64,000 bases of DNA from Pseudomonadota bacterium (GCA_023390055.1 JAEWDP010000078.1:1-64000), one strand, 5' to 3'; positions 50,588 to 60,224 are shown, counted from the first letter of the stretch. The notes: generated from the letters alone by a model not told the origin. Made by a program: numbers and translations.

Positions 50588-51451
50588 TCAGATTTTCTGA
50601 AGGGCGCCTCTCATGGGGTGTCCCTCGTAGACGCCGAGGATACGAACTTTTTCGGAAAAAAAGCGGAGTTCCTCGAGTGCACGTCGCACCGGAGCGTCAT
50701 CCGGATGACCCTCTATATCTGCATAAAACTGGGTGGCAACGAACTTGCCGCCAAGCTGATAACTCTCCAGCTTCGTCATGTTGATGCTGTTTGTCGCAAA
50801 GCCACCCATTGCCTTGTAGAGCGCTGCCGGGATGTTGCGAACGTTGAACACGAAGGTCGTGATGATAATCTCGCTGTCATCTTTGCGGGCTACCCAGGTC
50901 TCATCCCTGGAGAGGATAACAAAACGAGTGACATTGTTTTCCGCATCCTCGACATTTTCTGCAAGGATGTCGAGTCCGTAAAGATCTGCTGCAAGCCGTG
51001 GGGCAAGTGCCGCCATGGTACGATCACCTTTTTCAGCCACGAGTTTCGCCGCGCCTGCTGTGTCGCCTGCAACGATGGCTTTCCATCCGTTTGAACGGAT
51101 GATTTGCCGGCATTGACCCAACGCATGGATGTGAGTGTGGACCGTCTGGATCTCGTCTTGCGTTACGCCCGGCTGCACCATCAGTTGAAAGCGGATTGGC
51201 ATGAAATATTCGCCAACGATATGCAGGCGTGATTCGGGCAGAAGGTAATGGATGTCTGCGACACGCCCGGCGATTGTATTTTCGATCGGGATCATTGCGA
51301 GGTCGGCTTCACCGCTCTCCAGTGCAATGAATGCATCTTCGAATGTGGGGCAGGGCAAGGGATCCATGGATTTGAATACGTCTCGACAGGCCATGTCGGA
51401 GTTCGCGCCGAAATCGCCTTGGAAGGCAATCTTGTTGGTCGTCTGGTTCAT
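50588..51451 (-). CDS. pheA: Prephenate dehydratase
   Basis: The enzyme turns prephenate into phenylpyruvate in phenylalanine synthesis. The 287-residue monofunctional protein has the periplasmic-binding-like catalytic domain (KIAFQGDFGANSDMACRDVF; MIPIENTIAGRVADIHYLL; NVTRFVILSRD with the catalytic TRF) and a C-terminal ACT domain (about 200-280, ESYQLGGKFVATQFYADIEGH) for feedback control by phenylalanine. It follows kdsB by ten bases in the same direction, an arrangement common in rhizobia. Confidence 0.95.
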   Translation of the reverse strand: MNQTTNKIAFQGDFGANSDMACRDVFKSMDPLPCPTFEDAFIALESGEADLAMIPIENTIAGRVADIHYLLPESRLHIVGEYFMPIRFQLMVQPGVTQDEIQTVHTHIHALGQCRQIIRSNGWKAIVAGDTAGAAKLVAEKGDRTMAALAPRLAADLYGLDILAENVEDAENNVTRFVILSRDETWVARKDDSEIIITTFVFNVRNIPAALYKAMGGFATNSINMTKLESYQLGGKFVATQFYADIEGHPDDAPVRRALEELRFFSEKVRILGVYEGHPMRGALQKI

Positions 51452-51461
51452 CGGGAAAGCC

Positions 51462-52211
51462 TCAGGAGGGTCGGCCGGCTAGGATGGCGCGGGCCTTTTC
51501 AAGATCAGTTGGAGTATCGACACCCAAGGGAACCGAGTCAACGATTTCAACATCAATGCGCATGCCGGCTTCGATTGCCCGCAATTGCTCCAGAGCTTCG
51601 CGCTGTTCGAGGATGGAAGGTCCGAGAGAAACGAAACGTTCGAGTGCTGCCCTTCGGTAGGCATAAAGGCCAATGTGGTGATAGAGCGGCCCGGGGCCGT
51701 AAGGTGCAGTCGCGCGGGTAAAATAAAGCGCCCGCATCCGATTCTGCGACAGCGGTGAACCAATTACCTTGACCACATGAGGACTGGTCTTTTCGTGTTC
51801 TTCTGTAATCTCCACCGTCAAGGTTGAAATGTCGACCTCCGGGTCCTGCAATGGACGAAGGGAGGCACGGACAATCTCTGGCTCAATGGTCGGGAGGTCT
51901 CCCTGGATATTGATAACCATGTCGATCTTGGCGTCCGGATCGGCCTTCTGCACTGCTTCGTAGATCCGGTCGGAGCCGGACTGGTGGTCCTCCCGTGTCA
52001 TGATGACGTCGAACCCCGCGTCAGCAACCGCGTCAAAAGTATCCTGATGGTCGACGGCGACAAGAACAGGACCAACCTCCGCCTCGCGCGCCCGGTGAGC
52101 GACCTGAACAATCATCGGAAGACCATTGATGTCTGCAAGCGGCTTGCCGGGTAATCGGCTCGAAGCCATGCGGGCAGGAATCAATACGAGCGCTCGATTA
52201 GGGGCAGTCAT
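51462..52211 (-). CDS. kdsB: 3-deoxy-manno-octulosonate cytidylyltransferase
   Basis: KdsB activates KDO as CMP-KDO for lipopolysaccharide synthesis. The 249-residue protein has the nucleotide-binding start LIPARMASSRLPGKPLADI (residues 10-28) and the VINIQGDLPTIEP block near residue 105. That block has Leu where many KdsB proteins have Glu-Pro (QGDEPxI). Later blocks are HIGLYAYRR and LEQLRAIEAGMRIDVEIVDSVPLGVDTPTDLEKA. It is divergent from the cytochrome c gene and upstream of pheA in a two-gene operon. Confidence 0.96.
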   Translation of the reverse strand: MTAPNRALVLIPARMASSRLPGKPLADINGLPMIVQVAHRAREAEVGPVLVAVDHQDTFDAVADAGFDVIMTREDHQSGSDRIYEAVQKADPDAKIDMVINIQGDLPTIEPEIVRASLRPLQDPEVDISTLTVEITEEHEKTSPHVVKVIGSPLSQNRMRALYFTRATAPYGPGPLYHHIGLYAYRRAALERFVSLGPSILEQREALEQLRAIEAGMRIDVEIVDSVPLGVDTPTDLEKARAILAGRPS

Positions 52212-52366
52212 CTTAACGCATTACCTTCCAAAGCAGATTGATCAGTGTCAAAAAGTCTCACGCGCGTGCATATAATCGTGTTGCAACGGATCATCAAAAG
52301 ACATAGGTTCCGCGCGATTTCAAGGTGGTCCGCCAGTGACCGGCGGTTGCAAAGGAGCGTTTGCAA

Positions 52367-53167
52367 ATGAACTCGTACGTGAACATGGCGGTAGGAGCCC
52401 TTCTTGCCACCGTTTTCGTGATGATGACAGTCTCGATTGCTTCCGAGGGTATTTTTCACCACGGGGCACCAGAACAGGAAGGCTTTGCCATTATCGTTGC
52501 CGAAACGGCTGATGGAGCAGGCGACACTGAAGAGGTGGCAGCTGTTCCGATAGCGACGCTTCTGGCGAGCGCCGATGTGGGTGCCGGAGAATCATCGTTC
52601 AAGAAATGTGCGAGCTGTCACACCGCCGAACAGGGCGGTGCCAACAAAGTTGGCCCGAACCTGTGGGGCGTCGTAAACCGACCAATCGCGTCGCATGAGG
52701 GCTTCAGCTACTCCGCTGCCATGAAGGACTTTTCGGAAGGTGGCTCCGTCGTATGGGATTACGATCACTTGAGCTACTTCTTGGAGGCACCTAAGAAGCA
52801 TATTCCTGGTACGGCCATGGGCTTTGCAGGTTTGAAGAAAGACGACGAGCGTGCCAACGTCATCGCCTATCTTCGCAGTCTTGCTGATACCCCGGAACCG
52901 CTGCCCGAGCCAGAAGCTGCGGCAGAACCCGCCGAGGACGAAGCAGCAGCTCCAGCGGAAGATGTGGCTCCGGCCGAAGAAGCGCAACCTGCCGAAGGTA
53001 CGGCTCCGGCTGAGGAAGTTGCTCCTGCCGAAGATGCGCCGGCTACACAAGTGCCTTCGACTGAAGAGGCTGTGCCTGCGGATGTAGCTCCGACCGCAGA
53101 AGAACCGACCGCAGAGGAACCGGCAGCTGAGGAACCGGCAGCTGAAGAGCCAGTTCCAGCGGAATAG
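52367..53167 (+). CDS. Membrane-anchored c-type cytochrome with Ala/Pro/Glu-rich tail
   Basis: The 266-residue protein has an N-terminal membrane helix (about residues 6-26) acting as uncleaved anchor and a class I cytochrome c domain (about 70-180). The heme site is CASCH (C81, C84, H85) and the distal ligand is the Met of GTAMGF. About 90 residues of repeated PAEE/APAED-type low-complexity sequence follow. It resembles rhizobial CycM, which carries electrons between the bc1 complex and cytochrome aa3. The ATG at 52367 follows AAAGGAG. A strong terminator follows at 53223. Confidence 0.88.
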   Translation: MNSYVNMAVGALLATVFVMMTVSIASEGIFHHGAPEQEGFAIIVAETADGAGDTEEVAAVPIATLLASADVGAGESSFKKCASCHTAEQGGANKVGPNLWGVVNRPIASHEGFSYSAAMKDFSEGGSVVWDYDHLSYFLEAPKKHIPGTAMGFAGLKKDDERANVIAYLRSLADTPEPLPEPEAAAEPAEDEAAAPAEDVAPAEEAQPAEGTAPAEEVAPAEDAPATQVPSTEEAVPADVAPTAEEPTAEEPAAEEPAAEEPVPAE

Positions 53168-53222
53168 TCGCCAACGGACGACGAACGCAAGCGCGTTGTA
53201 GACTTGTTTGTTAAATGGTTTT

Positions 53223-53262
53223 GTCAGGGCCCGGATCAGCAGATGCGGGCCCTGACTGTTTT
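53223..53262 (+). terminator. Rho-independent terminator after the cytochrome gene
   Basis: GTCAGGGCCCG (53223-53233) and CGGGCCCTGAC (53246-53256) form a perfect 11-base stem followed by TGTTTTG. Confidence 0.88.
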
Positions 53263-53480
53263 GCAGGATCGTCGCGATGTTCCCTGGTAAAGGTCGGTTT
53301 TTTCCTTCAAAGTCAGCTTTGCAGAAAGCTCCGCACCGACTTACCCCTCCTGCAGAGACATTTCCAGCGTTGCTGCAGCAGACGATGTATCCTGTCGCCC
53401 GTAGTTGCGTGATCGCCATCGCTCGAATGTTGATGGCGACTTGCAATCGTAGGTGATGTCCATTCCGGTTGCTCTTCATA

Positions 53481-53507
53481 ATAAAAGATAGTTCCGAATG
53501 AACTATC
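53481..53507 (-). terminator. Probable terminator of the AEC transporter gene
   Basis: GATAGTTC (53487-53494) pairs with GAACTATC (53500-53507). On the minus strand it is followed by TTTTATTAT. It lies 114 bases after the transporter stop. The rest of the gap from 53263 to 53620 shows no gene. Confidence 0.65.
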
Positions 53508-53620
53508 GCGCTGAGAAACAGGAGCAATCCTGTTCTCCCCATACCTGAAGAAACGGATCTCGCGGATTCGTCTGAAGCGCTCAGTCCGTGTGGCTTGATC
53601 CAATTTCGATAAGGCAGGTC

Positions 53621-54622
53621 TTAACCAAGTAGCCATGCCCAGAAACTGACCGAGATGACCCCGAACGCCGTTGTGACACTGATCGTTGATGCTGCAATAT
53701 TTTGACCGGTGCCGAACCGGTGGGCAATTAGCCAGGCATTAATTCCAGTTGGAACAGATGAAGTAAGGACCATGGCAGATGTCCACGCAGGGCTGAGGCC
53801 GAGTCCTTTGCTGACAATATACACCGACGCAGGCAATAAGCACAGTTTGAGCGTGGCGATGGCACCTGTGAGCCCGATATTGCCGCGCACAGGGTATTTG
53901 GTCAGCGCCATGCCGATCGATATCAGCGCGGCGGGTCCTGCTGCGGCCGAAAGTTGCGAAATAACGGTCTCGATGATGGGGGTGAGGGCAACTCCAGAGC
54001 GATTAAATGCTATTCCAGCAGCGAGCGCGATGACGAGCGGATTTCTAATCAGGTTGGATCCAACCTGCACGAGGATTGTCTTCAGCCCGCGCGTCTCTCC
54101 TCCATCAACGGCGATGGCAGCCCGCTCTATCAGGATGGTTCCCACTATCATCATCAGCGGCAGGTGGATTGCGAGCAGGATTGATAGTGCAACAAGGCCG
54201 TCATCACCGACAGCGCGTCCTACCAGAGGCAGGCCGATGAAGACGTTGTTTGCGAAGGCGGCTGACATTCCAGCAACGACGCCGATCTTGTCATCACGTT
54301 TGAAAATGTGCTTTGCGACGACGTGTCCAGCTGTCCAGGTAATTGCGACGCCGGAAAAATAGGCAATCCAGAGCTGGAATGGGGAAACACCATCAAAATG
54401 AGCGTCTGCCAATGTGTGGAAAATGAGCATTGGTACCGCAACCTTGAAGACGAACTCACCGAGTGCGTCTCCAGTGGCCTCGCTGAGTATGCGGGTACGG
54501 GCAAGGATCCAACCTGTAAGAATCAACAGGAAAACGGGAGCAACATTGACGAGGATCGAAGGCAACGGGAAACTTTCAACGTGGAACTGAGGGGATATGG
54601 CAGAGATCTTTGACTGGGACAA
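53621..54622 (-). CDS. AEC (auxin efflux carrier) family transporter
   Basis: The 333-residue inner-membrane protein has about ten helices in two inverted halves, starting at about residue 22 (ILVNVAPVFLLILTGWILA). Typical blocks are FVFKVAVPMLIFHTLA and GMSAAFANNVFIGLPLVGRAVGDDG in the first half and AGPAALISIGMALT in the second. AEC proteins in bacteria move malonate, malate or other organic acids; the substrate here is unknown. The first 15-20 residues may not be translated, since a later start would suit the first helix. It is divergent from adenosine kinase. Confidence 0.9.
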   Translation of the reverse strand: MSQSKISAISPQFHVESFPLPSILVNVAPVFLLILTGWILARTRILSEATGDALGEFVFKVAVPMLIFHTLADAHFDGVSPFQLWIAYFSGVAITWTAGHVVAKHIFKRDDKIGVVAGMSAAFANNVFIGLPLVGRAVGDDGLVALSILLAIHLPLMMIVGTILIERAAIAVDGGETRGLKTILVQVGSNLIRNPLVIALAAGIAFNRSGVALTPIIETVISQLSAAAGPAALISIGMALTKYPVRGNIGLTGAIATLKLCLLPASVYIVSKGLGLSPAWTSAMVLTSSVPTGINAWLIAHRFGTGQNIAASTISVTTAFGVISVSFWAWLLG

Positions 54623-54734
54623 ACGCCGGATGGACCGTTTAGTCCTGCAAAGTTGGGTTTTGTGCCTCTAGGGTTTTTGTGCGGCATATGCAAAAAGACA
54701 TGCAGACGATATCGAACCAAAGGGACTTGGCTGT

Positions 54735-55733
54735 ATGCTCAAATTCGACGTTCTCACGGTCGGAAATGCCATTGTGGACATTCTTGCACGGTGTGAAGAC
54801 AGTTTTCTCAACGAAAACGGCATCATCAAGGGTGCGATGAACCTAATCGATGCCGAGCGGGCCGAACTGCTCTATTCGAAGATGGGCCCCGCAGTCGAGG
54901 CCTCAGGTGGCTCGGCCGGAAATACGGCAGCAGGTATTGCGAACCTGGGTGGCAAGGCGGCCTATTTCGGAAAGGTGGCAGCGGATCAGCTTGGTACAAT
55001 CTTTCAGCACGATATTCGTGCACAAGGTGTCCACTATGAGACCCAGCCCGCCGGGTATCATCCTCCAACGGCACGTTCGATGATCTTTGTCACACCGGAT
55101 GGCGAGCGGTCGATGAATACCTACCTTGGTGCATGTGTCGATCTGGGACCAGAACATGTCGAACCGGACGTCGTGGCACAGTCGGCGGTCACCTATTTCG
55201 AGGGTTATCTCTGGGACCCTCCGCGCGCCAAGGAAGCTATCCTCGAATGCGCAAGGATAGCCCATGAGAACGGGCGTGAGGTGTCGATGACCCTTTCGGA
55301 TCCCTTTTGTGTCGATCGGTATCGTGATGAATTCCTTGAGCTAATGCGCTCTGGCACGGTCGATATCGTCTTTGCCAATCGTCATGAAGTGCTTTCGCTT
55401 TACGAAACAGAAGATTTTGAGCTTGCACTTACGAGCATCGCTTCTGATTGCAAACTGGCTGCTGTTACGATGAGCGAGGATGGGGCAATAATTCTGCGCG
55501 GGGAGGAGCGCGCAACGATTGAGGCTTTTGCTATTTCAGAGCTGGTGGATACGACCGGTGCGGGTGATCTGTTCGCGGCCGGTTTTCTTTATGGCTACAC
55601 ACAGGGACGTAGCCTTGCCGATTGTGGCAGGCTTGGCTGCCTAGCTGCGGCGATGGTCATACAGCAAATTGGCCCTCGACCCCTGAAATCACTCAGGGAT
55701 GCTGCAATTCGAGACGGTCTTGTCGTGAAGTAG
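54735..55733 (+). CDS. Adenosine kinase (PfkB family)
   Basis: The 332-residue ribokinase-fold enzyme resembles rhizobial adenosine kinases (start FDVLTVGNAIVDILARCEDSFL). It shows the substrate block ASGGSAGNTAAGIANLGG near residue 57 and the C-terminal PfkB signature DTTGAGDLFAAGFLYGY (about 275-290), whose Asp is the catalytic base and GAGD the anion hole. It phosphorylates adenosine to AMP in salvage, and such enzymes can also act on other nucleosides. It converges with the SH3 protein gene (six bases between stops). Confidence 0.93.
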   Translation: MLKFDVLTVGNAIVDILARCEDSFLNENGIIKGAMNLIDAERAELLYSKMGPAVEASGGSAGNTAAGIANLGGKAAYFGKVAADQLGTIFQHDIRAQGVHYETQPAGYHPPTARSMIFVTPDGERSMNTYLGACVDLGPEHVEPDVVAQSAVTYFEGYLWDPPRAKEAILECARIAHENGREVSMTLSDPFCVDRYRDEFLELMRSGTVDIVFANRHEVLSLYETEDFELALTSIASDCKLAAVTMSEDGAIILRGEERATIEAFAISELVDTTGAGDLFAAGFLYGYTQGRSLADCGRLGCLAAAMVIQQIGPRPLKSLRDAAIRDGLVVK

Positions 55734-55739
55734 ACAACC

Positions 55740-56282
55740 TTACCTGAATGCTTCGCCCGGATAGGCTCCCCAGATTTCCTCCTGACTGACCCATCCCTCA
55801 GTGTCGCTTACGGCGGCATGGCACCAATTTCCGTTGCATTCATTGATAGAGACGACGACTCCAGGTTGCAGTTTTGCGGTTACAGCCGCACTGTTTTGGG
55901 GATCACGGCGCATATTGACGAAAACCTCTTCTCCCTTGCCGCGCATCCAGGGGGCGGCAACTGCTGTCCGTTCTCCCGACAACAGTGCCTGGTTGACCCA
56001 TCCTTCTGTGCCGTCGGCATCACGAACCCTGCGCCAGTTGTCATACTCCTGGGTGATCTCCATCGGAGTGCCGGCCTTCAGGTACATCCATGCGACGGCA
56101 TAATCAGTACTTGGACCAATTCGAACATTGACACGTTGCGATTTCAAGCTGACAAATCGTGGTAACGGGAGCCCGCTGGCGCCTTTTGTCGAGCTTTGTG
56201 AGAGGGCAGGAGATGCCGCCATGATGACCGTGGCAAGACCGATTGATGAAGCGAGAACAGTCGAGAGGATGACGCTACGCAT
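55740..56282 (-). CDS. Secreted protein with two bacterial SH3 domains
   Basis: The 180-residue protein starts at the ATG at 56282 with a signal peptide (about residues 1-27, ASPALSQ). Two bacterial SH3-like repeats follow: VNVRIGPSTDYAVAWMYLKAGTPMEIT... GWVNQALL (about 45-110) and VFVNMRRDPQNSAAVTAKLQPGVVVSI... GWVSQEEIWG (about 115-175). Such proteins bind the wall peptide or act as periplasmic adaptors. Exact function unknown. It is divergent from the 2-hydroxyacid dehydrogenase gene. Confidence 0.88.
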   Translation of the reverse strand: MRSVILSTVLASSIGLATVIMAASPALSQSSTKGASGLPLPRFVSLKSQRVNVRIGPSTDYAVAWMYLKAGTPMEITQEYDNWRRVRDADGTEGWVNQALLSGERTAVAAPWMRGKGEEVFVNMRRDPQNSAAVTAKLQPGVVVSINECNGNWCHAAVSDTEGWVSQEEIWGAYPGEAFR

Positions 56283-56467
56283 AGCTGTTGTTCCAAGGTT
56301 CTGAGGCACGCTATAGAGGTGGGTGCCAAAGGGAATCCCTTTCGGGCGTTGCCGGGACATAAGCACAAGCAAGAGGTTTTGTTTGTCTTCGCCCACGGGT
56401 CTGGTAGAAACGCCCTTAATACCCCAAATTATCGTATGACTTGGTTAAGGACTTCTAAACGACGCCC

Positions 56468-57472
56468 ATGAAAGCGAAGAAAAAGCCCACAGTCTACATC
56501 ACCCGAAAGCTGCCAGATGTCGTTGAAACGCGTATGCGGGAGCTGTTTGACGCCGAACTCAACATTGACGATCAACCGCGCACGCCTGGCGAACTGGCGG
56601 CTGCTATGAGAAGCGCTGACGTGCTGGTTCCGACAGTGACGGATCGTATCGACGAATCGTTGATCCTACAGGCAGGGCCGCAGCTCAAGCTGATCGCCAG
56701 TTTTTCGAATGGAACCGATCATATCGATATAGATGCCGCGGCTCGTAAGGGAATCACAGTCACCAACACGCCGAATGTCTTGACTGAGGACACCGCCGAC
56801 ATGACGATGGCGCTGATCCTTGCCGTGTCCCGACGTTTGAGCGAAGGCGCCCGTATTCTGACAGATCGCTCCGGTGATTGGGCAGGCTGGTCCCCCACCT
56901 GGATGCTGGGTCGACGCATATGGGGCAAGCGAATCGGTATTGTCGGGATGGGCAGGATCGGTACTGCAGTTGCGCGGCGCGCCAAGGCGTTCGGGCTTGC
57001 AATTCATTATCATAACCGCAACCGGGTCAACCCTGCTACCGAGGAGGAGCTTGAAGCGACCTATTGGGACAGTCTTGATCAGATGCTTGCACGCGTCGAT
57101 ATCGTCTCGGTAAATTGTCCCTCGACGCCAGCGACTTTCCATCTCTTGTCGGCACGGCGTCTGGCGCTGTTGCAACCAACCAGCTTGATCGTGAATACCG
57201 CGCGGGGCGACGTCATTGATGAAGCTGCGATGATCCAGCTTCTGCGTGATGGCAAGATTTCTGGTGCAGGCCTCGATGTTTATGAAAACGAACCTGCCGT
57301 AAATCCCAGGCTGACAAAACTTGCTAATGAGGGCAAGGTCGTGTTGCTGCCGCATATGGGGTCAGCAACCATTGAGGGTCGCATCGATATGGGAGACAAG
57401 GTTATCATCAACATCCGGACGTGTTTTGATGGGCATCGCCCACCCAATCGGGTGCTTCCTGGGCGGTCCTGA
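56468..57472 (+). CDS. D-isomer 2-hydroxyacid dehydrogenase (glyoxylate/hydroxypyruvate reductase type)
   Basis: The 334-residue protein has the NAD-binding motif GKRIGIVGMGRIGTAVARRAKAFG (about 155-178), the substrate block SFSNGTDHIDIDAAARKGI near 80, NTARGDVIDEAAMI near 240 with the catalytic Arg, the Glu in VYENEP and the catalytic His in LLPHMGSAT near 300. It reduces glyoxylate or hydroxypyruvate, or oxidises D-glycerate. The exact substrate is not decidable. Confidence 0.92.
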   Translation: MKAKKKPTVYITRKLPDVVETRMRELFDAELNIDDQPRTPGELAAAMRSADVLVPTVTDRIDESLILQAGPQLKLIASFSNGTDHIDIDAAARKGITVTNTPNVLTEDTADMTMALILAVSRRLSEGARILTDRSGDWAGWSPTWMLGRRIWGKRIGIVGMGRIGTAVARRAKAFGLAIHYHNRNRVNPATEEELEATYWDSLDQMLARVDIVSVNCPSTPATFHLLSARRLALLQPTSLIVNTARGDVIDEAAMIQLLRDGKISGAGLDVYENEPAVNPRLTKLANEGKVVLLPHMGSATIEGRIDMGDKVIINIRTCFDGHRPPNRVLPGRS

Positions 57473-57817
57473 ACCAACTTGAAGAAGGACCAGCAGAACA
57501 ATCCCGCGTTCAAGGCGGCTTCCAAAGCAGTTGAAGCGCTATGACCGGCTGCCGGATTACCATGCTCCCCGCCATATCCAGCGCTCCGGCCGATTGTGAT
57601 TGCTTTGCAGTCGCAGGATTGGACATGAAAAGGAAATACGTAATAAACACAGCGCCTTCCAGGAGCGCTTCTCAGGCCTCCTATAGCTGGAAACTCCCAA
57701 CCATATCATCCGGGTTCACACAGGCTCGTTCATTCCCCGCAAATGTCACGCGTCACTCGCCAAATTGCTTTGTGAGGCAGGCCTGGTGACTTGCCCCTAC
57801 AACACAGAGATACCAAA
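57473..57817. other. Gene-free stretch between the dehydrogenase and moeB
   Basis: I see no gene, RNA or clear terminator here. Frames present lack ribosome sites and family features. Both flanking genes end in this region (convergent), so it should contain their terminators, but no hairpin with a T-run was found. Confidence 0.45.
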
Positions 57818-58585
57818 CTATCCTGTCGCAGCTTCGTGTTTTCGCCGCTTGTAGCGGATAGTGTCGAAACGGGCGGCCAGAGAATCGTACATGAGAAGTC
57901 GTCCGACAAGAGGCTCGCCAATGCCGGCGATAAGCTTAATCGCTTCCATGGCCATCAACGTGCCGATGACACCGGTAAGTGCTCCAACGATACCCGTTTC
58001 TGCGCAGGAGGGGATCAGGCCTTGCGGTGGCTTGTCGGGAAAAAGGTCCCTGTAGGTTGGGTTGGCAGTTCCGTCAGGTCCGGTCTCGTATGGCTTCAGA
58101 ACCGTGACCGAGCCATCGAACCGGCCAACAGCGCCGGTGACCAGCGGGATTTCTGCCTTCATGGCAGCATCTGCTGATGCGTATCGCGTATCAAAATTGT
58201 CGGACCCATCTACAAGCAGATCGAAAAGAGGAAGATGTTCGTTCGCCCAAGACAGTGTCAGGCGTTCTTCATAGTTCAAGATGCAACTGTTTGGATTAAG
58301 CTTCATGAGTGATGCGCGGGCGCTTGCGGTCTTGGTTTCACCGATCGTGCCGGTCTCATGCACAATCTGTCGCTGCAGGTTTGAAAGAGAGACGACATCA
58401 TCATCGATGATGCCGATTGTGCCGACACCGGCTGCTGCCAGATAGAGGAGGATCGGGGCGCCCAGCCCACCTGCGCCGACCACCAGAACCTTGGCGGCCT
58501 TCAGACGCTGTTGGCCAAGCCCACCGATCTCGGGCAGGAGGATATGGCGCCGGTAGCGCTCGATTTCATCGCGGCTCAATTGCAT
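57818..58585 (-). CDS. moeB: HesA/MoeB/ThiF family adenylyltransferase
   Basis: The 255-residue protein adenylates the C-terminal Gly-Gly of a small sulfur carrier (MoaD or ThiS). It has the N-terminal RYRRHILLPEIGGLGQQRLKAAKV block, the nucleotide loop GAGGLGAPILLYLAAAGVG (about 38-56), DDDVVSLSNLQRQIVH and DGSDNFDTRY. The cysteine is in SCAETGIVGALTGVIG near 190. The CxxC zinc pairs of E. coli MoeB are not visible and there is no rhodanese domain. Whether the partner is MoaD or ThiS is unclear. The gene ends 42 bases from recF, which lies upstream. Confidence 0.9.
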   Translation of the reverse strand: MQLSRDEIERYRRHILLPEIGGLGQQRLKAAKVLVVGAGGLGAPILLYLAAAGVGTIGIIDDDVVSLSNLQRQIVHETGTIGETKTASARASLMKLNPNSCILNYEERLTLSWANEHLPLFDLLVDGSDNFDTRYASADAAMKAEIPLVTGAVGRFDGSVTVLKPYETGPDGTANPTYRDLFPDKPPQGLIPSCAETGIVGALTGVIGTLMAMEAIKLIAGIGEPLVGRLLMYDSLAARFDTIRYKRRKHEAATG

Positions 58586-58627
58586 AGCACGAGTCTAACA
58601 GCGTTGTTGCCAGCGGGGAAGTGATCC

Positions 58628-59749
58628 TCAGATTTGGATTGAGCCGCCGTTGACTGTAAAGAATTGCGCACGATCGGCCAGCGTTGAAAACATCGTGCGA
58701 TCAGTGCCGGTCATGAATGCCTGGCCTCCCAATGCGTCGATCAGGTCAAAGAGCGTGGCTCTTCGACCTTCGTCAAGGTGTGCCGCAATCTCATCCAGCA
58801 GTAAGACTGGAGCAAACCCCGTCATGTTGGCGGTCAATCGAGCATGGGCAAGGACAAGGCCTATCAGAAGTGCCTTTTGTTCTCCGGTGGAGCATCGGCC
58901 GGCATCCATGTCCTTTTCGCGGTGACGTACAAGGAGATCGACGCGATGCGGGCCATCAAGTGTCCTGCCAGCGGCCGCATCGCGTCCGCGACCTTCACGC
59001 AACATCTGGCCGTAACGGTCCTCGAGGTCAATTGCGGGAACGTCCGCAGCATCATCCAGAAAACCTTGCAGAGCCAACAGCGGCGAAGGAAATGGTGTTT
59101 CCTCTCCCGTCGAAGTAAGGGTTTGCAACAGGCCGAGCATCTCCTGGCGGGCAGAGGCCATGGCAATTCCAAGCCCGGCCATTTGGGTTTCGATTGCCGT
59201 CATCCATGCCGGATCGTAACGGCCTTCGGTGAGAAGGCGGTTGCGACTGCGCATGGTGCGCTCGAAATCACTGGCGCGCCGTCCATGAGCAGCATCGATG
59301 GAGAGCACCAGGCGATCTAAGAACCGCCGACGGTCCGCGGAGGGACCGGTGAAGAGACCGTCCATTGACGGCGTCAGCCATAGTACATTCAGATGGTCGC
59401 AGAGTTCCTCGGTAGACTTTACCTGGGTACCGTTTACCCGAAGGCGCCGCGCCGTCGTCTCTCCGCCGCTTTCGATCCCCGTACCGAGAGAGACTTCACC
59501 ATCCATCCCGTAGAGTTCGGCGAAAACCGAAAAACCGTTCTGGGCATGAACGCGGGTAACGTCGTTCAAAACCGCGCGGCGAAGGCCTCGGCCCGGTGAC
59601 AGGAAAGAGATGGCTTCGAGAAGATTTGTCTTGCCCGCGCCGTTGTCTCCGGTCAGCACGACATGTCGGCTATCAAGCGACAGTGCAGCTTCTGCGTAAT
59701 TGCGGAAGTCGGTGAGCTTGAGACGGGAGAGATATGCTTTCTGCGCCAT
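58628..59749 (-). CDS. recF: DNA replication and repair protein RecF
   Basis: RecF binds gapped DNA with RecO and RecR. The 373-residue protein starts at the ATG at 59749 (MAQKAYLSRLKLTDFRNYAEAAL). The longer frame to 59881 lacks family features. SMC-like motifs are visible: Walker A LTGDNGAGKTNLLEAI (about 32-47), a signature region STGEQKALLIGLVLAHARL near 300 and Walker B PVLLLDEIAAHLDEGRR near 325. It lies upstream of moeB in the same direction and divergent from slyX. Confidence 0.96.
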   Translation of the reverse strand: MAQKAYLSRLKLTDFRNYAEAALSLDSRHVVLTGDNGAGKTNLLEAISFLSPGRGLRRAVLNDVTRVHAQNGFSVFAELYGMDGEVSLGTGIESGGETTARRLRVNGTQVKSTEELCDHLNVLWLTPSMDGLFTGPSADRRRFLDRLVLSIDAAHGRRASDFERTMRSRNRLLTEGRYDPAWMTAIETQMAGLGIAMASARQEMLGLLQTLTSTGEETPFPSPLLALQGFLDDAADVPAIDLEDRYGQMLREGRGRDAAAGRTLDGPHRVDLLVRHREKDMDAGRCSTGEQKALLIGLVLAHARLTANMTGFAPVLLLDEIAAHLDEGRRATLFDLIDALGGQAFMTGTDRTMFSTLADRAQFFTVNGGSIQI

Positions 59750-60014
59750 GGGTTTCCGCTTGTCTGGCAGAGGAGCTAAGGGTTCTCGGCCACTATGGCA
59801 AGCGCCAGGCTCAGCAAACAGTGGGATACTGTAGAAATAGCAGGGTTGGCCACAAGATCGCGGATGTGCCATTATTTTCATTTGCGACTTTTGCGGTACC
59901 GCTTGCGTTAACCTTCGGCGGTGCGCTAACAGCGTCAGTCATGCACTGCCATAAAGGCGTACGAAGTAATGTGGTGTTTGTTTCGCTTGCGGTAATTGGT
60001 GAAGGACTGTCCAG

Positions 60015-60224
60015 ATGGCTGAGAATGACGAGCGGCTTACAACACTGGAAGAAACAGTTGCCTACCAGGCGAAGATTATCGATGAACTCTCTGACCAGTT
60101 GGCGGAGCAATGGAAGGTCGTGGAGCAGTCGCGGGCGAAGCTCGACCGTCTTACGGAACGATTTCTCTCACTGGAAGAGGTCACTCTGGAGGCACCAGCC
60201 GTTACCAGGCCTCCGCATTATTGA
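60015..60224 (+). CDS. slyX: SlyX family protein
   Basis: The 69-residue protein is a short coiled coil (MAENDERLTTLEETVAYQAKIIDELSDQLAEQWKVVEQSRAKLDRLTERF) ending in the typical PPHY (residues 66-69). The family is widespread, with no firm function. It stands alone, convergent with dnaJ. Confidence 0.9.
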   Translation: MAENDERLTTLEETVAYQAKIIDELSDQLAEQWKVVEQSRAKLDRLTERFLSLEEVTLEAPAVTRPPHY

